From Pisolithus tinctorius (Eukaryota; Basidiomycota; Agaricomycetes; Boletales; Pisolithaceae), in the NCBI GenBank assembly GCA_024663395.1, contig JANFAH010000094.1, forward strand, positions 100,673-164,672: 64,000 nt of DNA, read 5' to 3'. The translations under genes were made by a program, and so were the position numbers. Positions 1 through 12,342 of the stretch are shown here, piece by piece (within the stretch, counting starts at the first letter, position 1; each line of letters starts with the position of its first letter). The notes under the pieces are model-generated. The model was not told the origin of the DNA. It did not search any database and saw only the letters and a list, made by a program, of their open reading frames with translations.

Positions 1-118
1 GCACCACTACCTGCGTTTGCTCAAAATACCTCAAGTTCACCACTGGCTGGCGCACTTGATTGCCGCGTAGACAACTATTGTCGTGTATTCCCGACCCCGC
101 CTCGCACATTTCACGTCC

Positions 119-1296
119 ATGGACGGTGACTTTGACTTTGGTACTTCTGTGTGGGGAGCACCCACAGACCCTCCTCACTTGTTGAACACCACGATCGCCA
201 GCACGTTTTCTGTACCCTCTCCCGCATTGTCGCACGACCCGTTTGATGATTTCGATGACTTTCATACACCACCCCAGACTCAAAACCCATCCATTGCACA
301 AGACGACGACTTCGGAGATTTTGGAGACTTTGGAGAACCAGGACCATCAGACTCCGCTTTCGTCTTCGAGGAGGACGTTAATTTTGAAGAAAATGCCACG
401 AGTGTCGAATATTCCCAGTCAACATGGGAGGCATTACAACTAGATCCTCTACCTTCAGAGGAAGATTTGAGACGACAGGTGGAAGACATTTTGGGTTCGG
501 AGTGGGCAAAGGATCTCTCTGAGGTAACTATCGATGGCCACATCAGACAGGCTGAGGGTATTGGCCAGTTCCTTGTGGAGCCTGCGAGGTATGTATTCCC
601 GTTCCTCAGCTAACTAACTCAGAACCAAGATTTGCAGTCGTCAACTGTATAACATGCTGGTCAATTCACCGCCCTCCACGGAACCCATTAACTGGGTGCG
701 GTCGCGCATCCGACAGCAACACTTGATTGCCTTGGGACTGCCGGTTAACCTTGACGAAATACTGCCCCAAGCAGGGGCAAAACCCCTGCCTCTTCTGAAT
801 GTCTCGACAAGGCCTATGTCTGCCCCACCCGTGGCACCGAATATCCTGCCACGGAGTACGCCTGCCTCGAGGGGTAACTCACGACCTGGTACGCCACGCT
901 CGGGAACACCGCAACCCACTTTACGGATGGGAGTTCCAGTCATAAAACAACTTGGCCTGGGACCCAGGCCTCAGCTAGATGAAAGGAGACTGAACGAGTT
1001 ACTAGACCTCGATCCAGGTATGTTGTCATGCTTAGGTGTGTGACAGTGACGTGTAAGGCAATCATGTTGCAGAGGGACTGAATCTTTTACCCCTGGCCAA
1101 GTTGGAGAAATACCTTTCTGAGTTGCGATCAGAGACGACAAATACTTCCTCACTCCTGACATATCTCCTACAAACACGGGATGCCTTGCAGCAGGACTCT
1201 GAAACATATAACAAGTTGATTGCAGAGCTGGTGAGTGAGGCACAGAAGACTAAGCTAGGGAAAAGGACTGGGAAGCGTAGTGGTACACTAAGCTAA
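119..1296 (+). CDS. Laa2/aftiphilin-like clathrin adaptor accessory protein (probable)
   Basis: Three exons, 119-588, 638-1017 and 1073-1296, give 357 residues; introns are 49 and 55 nt. The first ATG is at 119. The N-terminal third is acidic and carries repeated Asp-Phe motifs (DDFDDF, DDFGDFGDFGEP), the kind that bind the AP-1 gamma-ear. The conserved part runs from about residue 130 (VEDILGSEW) through SRIRQQHLIALGLPVNLDE to a helical tail (LAKLEKYLSELRSE). This arrangement recalls yeast Laa2 and animal aftiphilin, which act with AP-1 clathrin adaptors at the trans-Golgi and endosomes. The middle is Pro/Ser-rich and probably disordered. The family name is from memory of the motifs; the gene model itself is firm. 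It ends 110 bp before the RPA190 start codon. Confidence 0.6.
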
Positions 1297-1322
1297 TAGG
1301 ATTCCGCATTGATTGTGTCAGA

Positions 1323-1330
1323 TCACGTGA
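1323..1330. promoter_or_regulatory. TCACGTGA E-box upstream of RPA190
   Basis: A perfect 8-bp palindrome lies in the 110-bp gap between the upstream stop codon and the RPA190 ATG, 77 bp before the start. The core CACGTG is the binding site of bHLH factors such as Cbf1. The same core recurs in other intergenic gaps of this window. A role in RPA190 transcription is inferred only from position. Confidence 0.45.
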
Positions 1331-1406
1331 CATGGCGATCACGGTAAAAACTTGTTAGCATGTCCGAGACACTACATACTATTCCTTCGAGAGCAGACTG
1401 TCGACG

Positions 1407-4400
1407 ATGAATGTCGCGATATCCGTGCCTGCGACGGTCAAGAGCGTTTCCTTCTCATTTCTCTCTAGCGAGGACATACGCAGAATTTCCGTCAAGCAAA
1501 TAGTTAACCCAGTGTTACTCGACGACCTCAACAGACCGAATATCGGCGGCCTTTATGATCCAGCACTCGGCCCAAGTGATCGACAGGACATGTCAGTGTT
1601 ATAGGACTAGTGGATACACTTTACCGCTGACCTTGTTTACCAGTTGTGCAACTTGTCACCTGAACTATTTCACCTGTCCTGGCCACTATGGACATATCGA
1701 GCTCCCTGCCCCAGTGTATCATCCGCTTTTTATGACGCATATGTACAATCTTCTTCGCGGTACCTGTCTATTTTGCCATAGGTTCAAAACGCGTCAATCG
1801 GTGGTGCGCTGCCTCTCGTTTTGTCTTTCTAACAAAATATAACGTCTGCTAAACGACAGTTGTGCAAGTATGCTGCAAAGCTACGGCTTCTGGAACACGG
1901 TTTATTGGATGCTGCGCTTGGCGTGGACGACCTCCACATACAGGACAAGGGTAATGGCGACGACGAGGATGAAGATTCACGAGGGGAAACCGTTGAGGAG
2001 TTCGAAAAGCGTGTGGAGTTGTATGTCCGAATCCATCTTTCCCGTGCATGCAGTAGAAGGGACCAGTACAAGGACGAGCTCGTTTATCAAGCGAGGAAAG
2101 ACGTCATTACAGACTTTCTGAAGTCTACCATTGCCAAGAAGTGTCAAAATGCAGGATGTGGAGCGTGAGTCCGGTGTTTGCCTATCTTGACAGTACTGAA
2201 CATCGTGCACAGTTTTGGCTACACATTCCGCAAGGAAGGATCTACAAAAGTCATAGAATACGATCTTCCTATCAAGCAAAAAGACCAGCATTTTGCATTA
2301 AGCCTCCGCCGCCCCGATGTACTTTTGTCTGAAGGTCAACGGGGCGAAAGGGTTGAGCAACATCTGGATGATCAGATCCTTGACGATGACGACGCTCCGG
2401 CGTCAGAACCTGAAGGGGATATGGCCTATTCCGATGAAGAAGAAGAGCCATCAAAAAAAGAAAAAGAGTCACTTCCAAGGACGGCTAGTGGAAGGGTGAA
2501 GACCTCGCGTGGTCGTAATGAAAGGGTGATGGCACCAGAGGAGTGCCGGGCACATCTTCGTCGTCTTTTTGCAAATTGTCCTTTGATGTGTTCTCTACTG
2601 TTTGGGCGACATGGGCCATTCACGCCACTTTTACGCAACGGGCTCACCCGTGCTTCTCCAGACATATTCTTTATGGAGGCGATCCCTGTACCACCCACAC
2701 GTTTCCGACCTCCAGCGAAAATGGGCGATTCGCTATTTGAGCACTCTCAAAACGAATTACTGGCCAAGATTTTGAACACATCATACAGATTACGAGACTT
2801 GACTGCAGATCTCCAGGTCTCCTCAGCGAAATCTTCGACTATCGACGATTCTTCTCGCAGACGTCTATTAGGATCACTCTTGGAAACCCTTGTTCAGCTA
2901 CAAGTGGATGTGAACAGCTTCATGGACAGCAACAAGAACCCAGCGCCTGTACGTCAAGGAAAGCAACCTCCCGCCGGAGTGAAGCAAGGGTTGGAGAAGA
3001 AAGAAGGCTTATTCAGGAAGCACATGATGGCAAGTGATGTTATACATTTACGTGTGTTCAGTGTGACTGATGTAGACTATCAGGGAAAAAGGGTCAATTA
3101 TGCTGCGCGCTCAGTTATTTCTCCTGATGTTAACATTGAACCCAACGAAATCGGAGTCCCACCGGTATTCGCCCGTAAATTGACCTTTCCCGAGCCCGTC
3201 ACTCCCATGAACTTTCAAAAGTTGCGACAGTGGGTTATCAATGGACCAAAATGCTATCCGGGCGCTACAATGGTAGAATACGAGGATGGCCGTCAACAGT
3301 CTTTGGTATCGCCTTCTCACATCGAGCCCGCCCTCTGTACTCAGGCATTGTCGTATAGGAAAAACTCACCGTTGAACAACGTACAGCGATTGCCAATCAA
3401 TTATACACTCCACAAGATGGGGGTGAGCACAACGGCCTCTCGACTAGAACAGCTTCCATCAATAAGAAGGTCTATCGACATCTACAGGACGGGGATATTT
3501 TAATTTTGAATCGCCAACCTACATTACACAAACCTAGTATGATGTGCCACCGAGCTCGCATTCTACATGGCGAAAAGACCATTCGAATGCACTATGCGAA
3601 TTGGTCAGGCATCCTTAATTGGTCCTTCAACATTTGACTCACCTCCCACTTTCTAGTAATTCATACAATGGTAGATCTATTTTTTATGGTCCGAATGGGT
3701 GCTGACTTCTCGAGTATAGCGGATTTTGACGGAGACGGTAAGTCCATCGACGTCTGAATACCCGGGTGTCTTAACTGAGCCTTGCAGAAATGAACATCCA
3801 TTTTCCTCGTGAGTCCATCCTTCTTAATGGTGCGGGTGATACCAAATCGCCTCAGAAAACCAGGTGGCGAGAGCCGAAGCAACGTATATCGCCAACACCG
3901 ACAACCAGTATCTTGTCCCCACATCGGGAAAGCCACTCCGCGGTCTGATTCAGGATCATGTCGTTGCTGGTGTATGGATGACTTGTAAAGACACATTTTT
4001 TTCGAGGGAAGAGTACTTTCAGCTGCTTTATGGTGCCCTTCGACCTGAGGGAGAGTTTGGTACTGACTCGATAAGGACTCTCCCTCCTGCGATTTGGAAG
4101 CCCAGGCCTCTCTGGACTGGCAAGCAAATAGTGAGGAATTCTGGTGAAGGGGGTGATCAAGACACTGATACTCTGCAGATCTCAACGGTTGTCCTGAACA
4201 TTTCCCCTTCTTATGCCGAAGGGCTGAACCTTGAGGCAAAATCTAAGGTGCCAGGTCACCTGTGGGGGAAAGGGTCTTCAGAAGATCGCGTTATTTTTAT
4301 GAATGGGGAATTACTTTGCGGTGTTCTGGACAAGTCCGCCTTTGGTGCATCAGATTACGGTTTAGTGCACTCAGTGTACGAGCTGTACGGTGCAGAAATC

Positions 4401-7295
4401 GCAGGGCAGCTCTTGGGCATTCTCAGTCGGTTATTCACCAAGTTCTTGCAACACAGGGCTTTTACCTGTCGTATGGATGACCTTGCACTGACCCCTGATG
4501 GTGATCGCGCACGGACTACGATATTGCGGCAGAATGAAAATCTCGGGACGGAGGGTGCCATAGAAAACTTCCCGTCGCTGGCCAATACGCCGAGAGAAGA
4601 CATCCCGGCAGCGCTGACCACACTCCTGGAAGATGTTCTTCGGGACGACAACAAAATGGCCGGTCTCGATGTTACTGTCAAGACGAAGCTAGCTGTGTTG
4701 ACGAAGTCTATCGCGGACGCTTGCATTCCAGATGGCCTCCTTCGTAAATTCCCCCACAACCACATGCAGACCATGACCCAATCCGGTGCTAAGGGTAGCG
4801 CAGTCAACGCCCAACAAATATCATGTGCTCTCGGTCAACAGGAGTTGGAAGGTCGACGTGTTCCGGTAATGGTCAGTGGAAAGACGCTGCCATCCTTCAA
4901 GGCACTCGAAACGAGGGCTATTGCTGGTGGATACGTGGCAAGCCGGTTTTTGACTGGCGTAAAACCCCAGGAGTTTTACTTCCACTGTATGGCAGGCCGA
5001 GAGGGACTTATTGACACTGCAGTGAAGACATCTCGCTCTGGGTACCTCCAACGATGTCTCATCAAGCACCTCGAGGGCATCCGTGTCCACTACGATAACA
5101 CTGTTCGTGGGAGTGACTCATCCGTCTATCAATTTCATTATGGAGGTGATGGTCTAGACGTCACAAAGCAGAAGCACTTATTCCAATTCGACTTCATTGC
5201 TCGAAACAACATTACACTTCTCAACCGTTATCGCCCCAAGAACATATCCGGTGCGATTAATGACGTCGATGCTCTCTCATATATGAAGAAGGTACTCAAG
5301 AAGTCGAATGTCCGGCCCAGTCCTTGGACCCTGTCACCTCGTGAACGGCTTTCTCCTGCGATGGATGTGTACAGCCCCAGTCGTTTCCTTGGCTGCACGT
5401 CAGAAAAGTTTGCAGAAGCCATAGAAAAATACATCGATTCACATCCTCCGACCATCAAGCGGAAGTCGCACCAAGAAGTCATTCGACGAAGACAAGAGCC
5501 AATGAAACCCAAGTACTTCCGTTTGTTGATGAATGTGAAGTACCTGAAGAGTCTTGTCGAACCTGGCGAGGCCGTGGGTCTTCTCGCTTCACAGGGGTAT
5601 GTCCCTTGAAAGCAGGATCATCACTTGCTGACTTTGGTACAGCGTTGGCGAGCCTTCCACACAGATGACGCTGAATACCTTCCACTTTGCTGGCAAGTAT
5701 TTCACAGAAAATCGAACGAAATTGTCACTTAGCTCTTCGTAGGGCACGGAGCTGCGAACGTTACTCTTGGTATTCCTCGTTTGCGGGAGATTGTCATGAC
5801 GGCATCCCAGAAACCTAAAACCCCGTCAATGACAATGGATGTTGTTCCAGGGACGTCCGAAAAGGATATTCAAACATTCTGCAAGAGGGCCAACAGGCTT
5901 ACACTCTCTCAAATCGTTGACAGCGTCACAGTAAAGGAACGCCTTGTCGTCAACAACGACGCCCGGCGTACGGAATTCCAAGTTGACATCCAGTTCTTCC
6001 CCGAGGACGAGTACGTTGCCCAGTATGATATACAAGCCGTCGAAGTTCTGGCCGTCTTTGGAGCTCGCTTTCCCTTCATACTTAAGCGCGAGATAATGTC
6101 AGAAATGAAGAAACTGGACGCCGATCTCAGGCGCCAGATGGAGCAGCTTGGCAAAGGGAAAGCTAGCAAGGAGCCAGTTGCTGGGGAGGAAGTTGACGAG
6201 GTTGAAGAAGGGGACAAAGAAGGGAAGGGCAATAGCAAGAAAGCAAATGACAGCGAGAGTGAGCAAGATGATGACGACGTCGAAGACGCTAAGGTCGCCA
6301 TGCGGAAAAAGGAAAAGTCGTCATATGAATCTGACGATGGAAGTGATGTCTTCAATGACGACGCCAACGAAGCTGCGTATGCTTCTGATGGCGGTGAATC
6401 GGGTGACCCTCGAGATTCTGAACGGCCGCTTAAACGGCGTAGCAGTCTCCAGGATCAAGCCGAAGAGGTTGCTGATTTGTTCCAACAGAATCTCAAGCAG
6501 GCAGCATCGTTCGAGTTTACTGCTTCTTCCTGTTCGTTCAAACTGGAGGCAAGTTATGACATTTGCATCGTTGGGCGATGGATGGTTATAGCGCTTGCTT
6601 TCCAGTTCACCGCGGACTTCCCGAAACTTCTACTTGTGGGAATCGTTGAACATGCCTGTCGAAAGACTGTCATCCGGGAAATCCCTAGGATAGCGAATTG
6701 CTTCAGCGTCGTAACAACGAATAACGGTAAAGAGAGAACGCGGGTAAGCGCTGTTCTTTACTTGTTGCGTGATGTCACTGATGTAGTCTCTGCAGTTAAC
6801 CACCAATGGATCTAATTTGCAGGGTATATGGCAATTCGCAAGTGGCCCGGACGACAGTATCATAAATCTCGACACCATCTATTCGAACGACATTTACTCG
6901 ATATTACAGACTTATGGAGTAGAGATGGCGCGTGCAGCGATTTTGCGTGAGATTGCGGGTGTGTTTGATGCATACAAGATAGACGTCGACATCAGGCACC
7001 TGGAGTTGATTGCGGATTATATGGTAGGATTCCTTCAGTATGGATGGGCGATATTTCTGACGCATCCCATCAGACCTTCGAGGGCGGCTACAAGCCCTTC
7101 AACAGGAAAGGTCTTTCTACGAATCCGTCGCCACTTCTCAAGGCCTCGTACGAAACGACGACTGCGTTCTTGTCGGATGCTACTCTGCATGGAGACTTTG
7201 ACGACTTGACGACGCCGTCGAGCAACATAGTTGTGGGGCGACCGATCTTGACGGGGACGGGGGTGTTCGATGTGGTGATGCCCATAGGCGTGTGA
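1407..7295 (+). CDS. RPA190: DNA-directed RNA polymerase I largest subunit (RPA190)
   Basis: Largest catalytic subunit of RNA polymerase I, which makes the large rRNA precursor in the nucleolus. Fourteen exons: 1407-1591, 1644-1800, 1860-2164, 2213-3305, 3359-3603, 3657-3670, 3720-3737, 3788-3808, 3856-5596, 5643-5692, 5743-6548, 6606-6743, 6823-7023, 7074-7295. They total 1731 residues; yeast has 1664. Visible landmarks are the N-terminal zinc-binding Cys/His set (CATC...CPGHYGH), [12 protein letters not shown], the metal-binding loop NADFDGDE assembled from exons 6-8, the trigger-loop region [14 protein letters not shown], and the C-terminal SYETT and GTGVFDV. An acidic Glu/Asp-rich insert near 6190-6420 is usual for Pol I. 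Introns 5693-5742 and 6549-6605 begin with GC instead of GT. The donor of intron 2 could be 1801 or 1804. No frame break is needed. Confidence 0.97.
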
Positions 7296-7428
7296 CGATC
7301 AGATACGTTGTGTCACGCATTATTTGCTTGTGTTTGTGCAGTCGTCCAATTATTTCTTTTTCCTTTTTTTATTTTATTTTATTTCACTGTGAGAAAGAAG
7401 TCGGTCAACGCCTTTTCCGACACGCCTC

Positions 7429-8187
7429 ATGGCATCGCGGTCTGCCCATCGCACACCCCTGCAGGAACTCCCTGTGGAGCAGTTCATCGCTCCCAGTGCA
7501 GACACAAGAAAACACAAGCGCCCACTCTCTCCAAGCAGATCCAGTGCTTTGTGCAATCCCGCCAAACGTCGCATCCTCGATGTGGAAGGCATTTCCACAT
7601 CGCATGGCCATGCACTTTCATCCTTTGCCTTCAGACCTATATCGTCGACCATCTGTGGCGCACATCTCGTCACCCCATTGCGGCCTTCCAGAAAACCAGA
7701 CACACACTCTCCCATTGCCCTTCCATCCAGCAGTGATCCCTCCAGGACGTACCTGAACACCCGCGCGCCACATGGCCCGCCTTTAGGCCTTGATGAGGGA
7801 ATCAGTCTTCCTCCAACTTCATCTAGACTCTGGTACTCTCACACGCCACCTACCGTTCATCTACATTACTCCACACAGGATGTCGACCGCCAATCAAAGC
7901 ACTACCCGGGCTTCGACGTATATCATGACGGTCCCACCCGAGTGGGGCCACCCGTTTCTGCAGAGCCACTGCAGGACAACGGCGGACGTATGGAGGTGAA
8001 CTTGGAAGGAGAGGAGGATACCAAGGAGAACGTGCCACCCAAACGGAAGACGAAGAAAATATGTTCAAAGAGCTCTCCTTCTACCACACCGAGCAACCCC
8101 ACTAGCTCCTGCCTGCGCATATTTCCGCGCAAGAACGACGCCGGATACTCGGCGAACGTGCCCTCATCATTCTTGGCACCGCGATGA
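7429..8187 (+). CDS. uncharacterised Ser/Pro-rich protein
   Basis: A single-exon frame of 252 residues from the ATG at 7429. I do not recognise a domain. It begins with RTPLQELPVEQF, then a basic segment with SP sites (HKRPLSPSRSS...PAKRRIL), a long low-complexity middle, and a Lys-rich stretch (KENVPPKRKTKK) that could be a nuclear localisation signal. Several Ser-Pro and Thr-Pro pairs would suit proline-directed kinases. A short T-rich leader (7364-7385) precedes it, and no second exon is needed. It sits 133 bp after RPA190 on the same strand. That it is a real gene is likely from length and codon bias; its function is unknown. Confidence 0.6.
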   Translation: MASRSAHRTPLQELPVEQFIAPSADTRKHKRPLSPSRSSALCNPAKRRILDVEGISTSHGHALSSFAFRPISSTICGAHLVTPLRPSRKPDTHSPIALPSSSDPSRTYLNTRAPHGPPLGLDEGISLPPTSSRLWYSHTPPTVHLHYSTQDVDRQSKHYPGFDVYHDGPTRVGPPVSAEPLQDNGGRMEVNLEGEEDTKENVPPKRKTKKICSKSSPSTTPSNPTSSCLRIFPRKNDAGYSANVPSSFLAPR

Positions 8188-8545
8188 ATGGCTTTTGCAC
8201 TCAGTGCCTCTTTTTTTCTTTGTCTCACAGAAAGGCCGAAGGTGATGTGCCTTCAATGCTACCGCCCCTTATTGGCGATGAAAGTACATGTCTAAGGGTT
8301 TCATCCATTTACACTTACGTCTAGATAATTGATCATATGCTTCATCATTCGAAGACATACCATGCTTGCATTTCCACACCCGTACATTGCCTATACATAC
8401 ACACATACTCACACCTTTTCATATGTACTAGTTGATCATATGCAACAACCAAGTGTGTTGGACTAGGTCGGTAAAACCTGACCACGTGTCAACAGACATT
8501 GCATACCACATCCTACTTTACCACCATACATCGCGTCCACGTTAT
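8188..8545. other. intergenic region, AT-rich
   Basis: No gene is seen. The sequence is rich in TACATA/CATACA runs (about 8360-8430) and holds one CACGTG at 8483-8488. It is probably the 3' flank of the Ser/Pro-rich gene together with the original promoter of the LCL2 homolog, which the palindromic insertion now holds about 690 bp away from its start codon. Confidence 0.5.
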
Positions 8546-9238
8546 AGGGCCGCTCAAAGTTGCTAGAGGTTCGGCTAATTCCTCGGGTGTTTGTCGGGTG
8601 TTTGTGGTGAGTTTTCGGCTGAGAATATCAGTATTCAAACTCCGACTGCTCTCGTCTAATCAGAATATTGATCATCATTTAGTATGCATCCCCATTCCCC
8701 CCCCCCCCATGTATACATCTGCTTTGTATTCACACTACAATAGTATGTAGTAGTACATATGAATGTGGATGTTTGTCTTCTTTGCTACCAGTTCATTATC
8801 ACTTGCTAGATCTCTCTGTTGATAAGCATGCACGCTTTTCGGCGGAGTTTGAATCTCCAATCGGAGCTTACATATTTGCTCACAAACTCACAACTCAGAC
8901 CGGGCGAATATGTAAGCTCCGATTGGAGATTCAAACTCCGCCGAAAAGCGTGCATGCTTATCAACAGAGAGATCTAGCAAGTGATAATGAACTGGTAGCA
9001 AAGAAGACAAACATCCACATTCATATGTACTACTACATACTATTGTAGTGTGAATACAAAGCAGATGTATACATGGGGGGGGGGGGGAATGGGGATGCAT
9101 ACTAAATGATGATCAATATTCTGATTAGACGAGAGCAGTCGGAGTTTGAATACTGATATTCTCAGCCGAAAACTCACCACAAACACCCGACAAACACCCG
9201 AGGAATTAGCCGAACCTCTAGCAACTTTGAGCGGCCCT
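8546..9238. mobile_element. 693-bp foldback (near-perfect palindrome) element, MITE-like
   Basis: Left arm 8546-8876 and right arm 8907-9238 are reverse complements over their full 331/332 nt. The only difference I can see is a C12 run (8697-8708) facing a G13 run (9075-9087). A 30-nt spacer (8877-8906) separates them. The outer ends read AGGGCCGCTC...GAGCGGCCCT, and the element is flanked by the direct repeat TAT (8543-8545 and 9239-9241), which fits a 3-bp target-site duplication. There is no transposase frame, so it would be non-autonomous. Terminal GGGCC and a 3-bp duplication vaguely recall PIF/Harbinger-derived MITEs, but TAT is not their usual TWA target, so I leave the class open. Each arm also holds a small internal inversion of GGAGTTTGAAT. 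Transcripts across it would fold into one long hairpin. Confidence 0.85.
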
Positions 9239-9239
9239 T

Positions 9240-9660
9240 ATGTCTCGCTCTGCCGTGCATCGCCCGCTCGTCGGTTTCATACTATTCATGTCATGGCTGT
9301 CTCTGGCGTCCGGGCAGTTTGGCTTTTTCGACCAGTTGTTCGGAAACCAACAACAACAACGGGGGTCCAGTGGAGGGCAGTACCAGTATAATGTCCATGT
9401 TGATTCCAGTGGGTCTCTGAGGTGTCCGTCCTTACACAACTAAGCTCACACCGGGACTAGTATCATGCTCCACCTATTTGTGTCCAGACAGCCTTGTCTG
9501 TGTCGCTCAACCATCCGAGTGTCCATGCCCATATGCGGAAGATGTCCGGTGTGTCATACCAGATCTTCAAGACGGCGGAGCTGCTGGTACCGTCGCCTGT
9601 GTAAGAGGAACGGAGGGATGTTCAGTGATAGAACGTCTGGCGTCCCCGTTTTCTCGCTAG
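9240..9660 (+). CDS. LCL2: LCL2 homolog (long chronological lifespan protein 2), secreted/ER
   Basis: Two exons, 9240-9408 and 9461-9660, encode 122 residues. The first 25 residues form a signal peptide (LVGFILFMSWLSLASG), followed by QFGFFDQLFG and a Gln/Gly-rich stretch. The mature part holds the family's cysteine pattern: YLCPDSLVCV, ECPCPYAEDVRCVIPD and a last pair around VACVRGTEGC. Yeast LCL2 is small, enters the secretory pathway and is linked to lifespan and ER-associated degradation. The intron donor at 9409 (GTGGGT) is the only one that keeps frame with the cysteine-rich exon. The start codon abuts the foldback element: its A and T belong to the duplicated TAT, so the ATG survives but its former 5' flank does not. 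Confidence 0.85.
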
Positions 9661-9907
9661 GCTCGCGAGAGTTATGAGCTTGTCTGACATGCCCCCCCAT
9701 GTTCCGATGCAACCAATTCCAGAACTTGCGCAGGGTAGCGTTGCGGTAGAAAAGAGGACCAGTTTCAGGCAGTAGTAATGCACGTATAGAGTTGATTTAG
9801 ACCAGTGAAATTGTCTATTTATCCCAAGAATGATGACTGGTGGGCCCCCTGTCTCGCCATGCTTACATAACGAATATGTGAAGCCGAGTGCTTCGACTTG
9901 GACGACC

Positions 9908-10388
9908 ATGGCAGCCCCGAGACCGACTGTGAGTTACATTGCATGTTCCTTTCTTAAGAGCTTCGTTTTTGATGTTCCTTCGCTCCAGTCCAAGCTTCCA
10001 CCTGGAGCAAACCGCATTTTGTTTGTTAAGAACTTGAATTATCAAATTACGGGTGAAGACTTGTACGACCTCTTCGGTCGGTACGGGAGCATCAGACAGA
10101 TTCGCATTGGCAACGAGGCCAAAACGAAAGGAACCGCATTTGTTGTGTATGACGATGTTATGGATGTGAGTCAGACCATACAGTTTTAGTCCATTTGTTC
10201 AACTGACATTCTACCAGGCAAAAAATGCTCTCGAGCATCTGAACGGTTTCCACTTGCAAGAGCGGTATATCGTCGTCCTTTATCATATGCCTGCCAAACA
10301 AGATGCTGCGGCAGCAAAGGCGGATCTTGCTCGTAGAGAGGAGGAGCTTGTGCAACTAAAGAAGAAACATAACCTCGGAGACCTTTAG
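9908..10388 (+). CDS. SF3B6: splicing factor 3B subunit 6 (SF3b14/p14), RRM protein
   Basis: Three exons, 9908-9928, 9989-10165 and 10218-10388, encode 122 residues; human p14 has 125. The protein sits in the U2 snRNP SF3b complex next to the branch-site adenosine. It has one RRM with RNP2 as ILFVKNL and RNP1 as KGTAFVVY, then the family-typical [16 protein letters not shown] and a basic helical tail ([10 protein letters not shown]). The first coding exon is only 21 nt. It lies in a run with two other RNA-processing genes, FAL1 and SF3a60. Confidence 0.95.
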
Positions 10389-10664
10389 GCCTCGTTCTCC
10401 ACCATTCATCATACATTTAGTTTCCAGTCCTGCATCCGTTGTATTATTTCGAGCATGGCCCTAATGAACATTAGCTCTCTGTATTCGTTTCAAGCGGACA
10501 ACAACGAAGTCCCCTTCGAGGCGGGTCGCATGTCAAGATTCCCAATAAATCTGATGGCAATAAAGGTACCAACAACAGTATAACATCAAATTGTACGATA
10601 CAGCATCATAGGAGTAGGTTCACCAAGACATCATGCTTTGCCGTCTCACCGCCACGAACAATAT

Positions 10665-12273
<1,609 letters not shown>

Positions 12274-12342
12274 TTTTCGAGTTGGATCGAAGAGAGCTTC
12301 GGAGTTTGAAATGGGGTCCTGCTCAACTGACACTCGACGGCG

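Noticed and set aside
8773..9100. Open reading frames of 70-90 codons inside both arms of the palindrome
   Set aside because: They mirror each other on opposite strands because of the inverted repeat, have no recognisable domain and no typical start context.
8546..9238. Assignment of the palindrome to PIF/Harbinger or to Tc1/mariner
   Set aside because: The flanking repeat is TAT, not TWA or TA, and there is no transposase, so the superfamily cannot be named from this copy alone.
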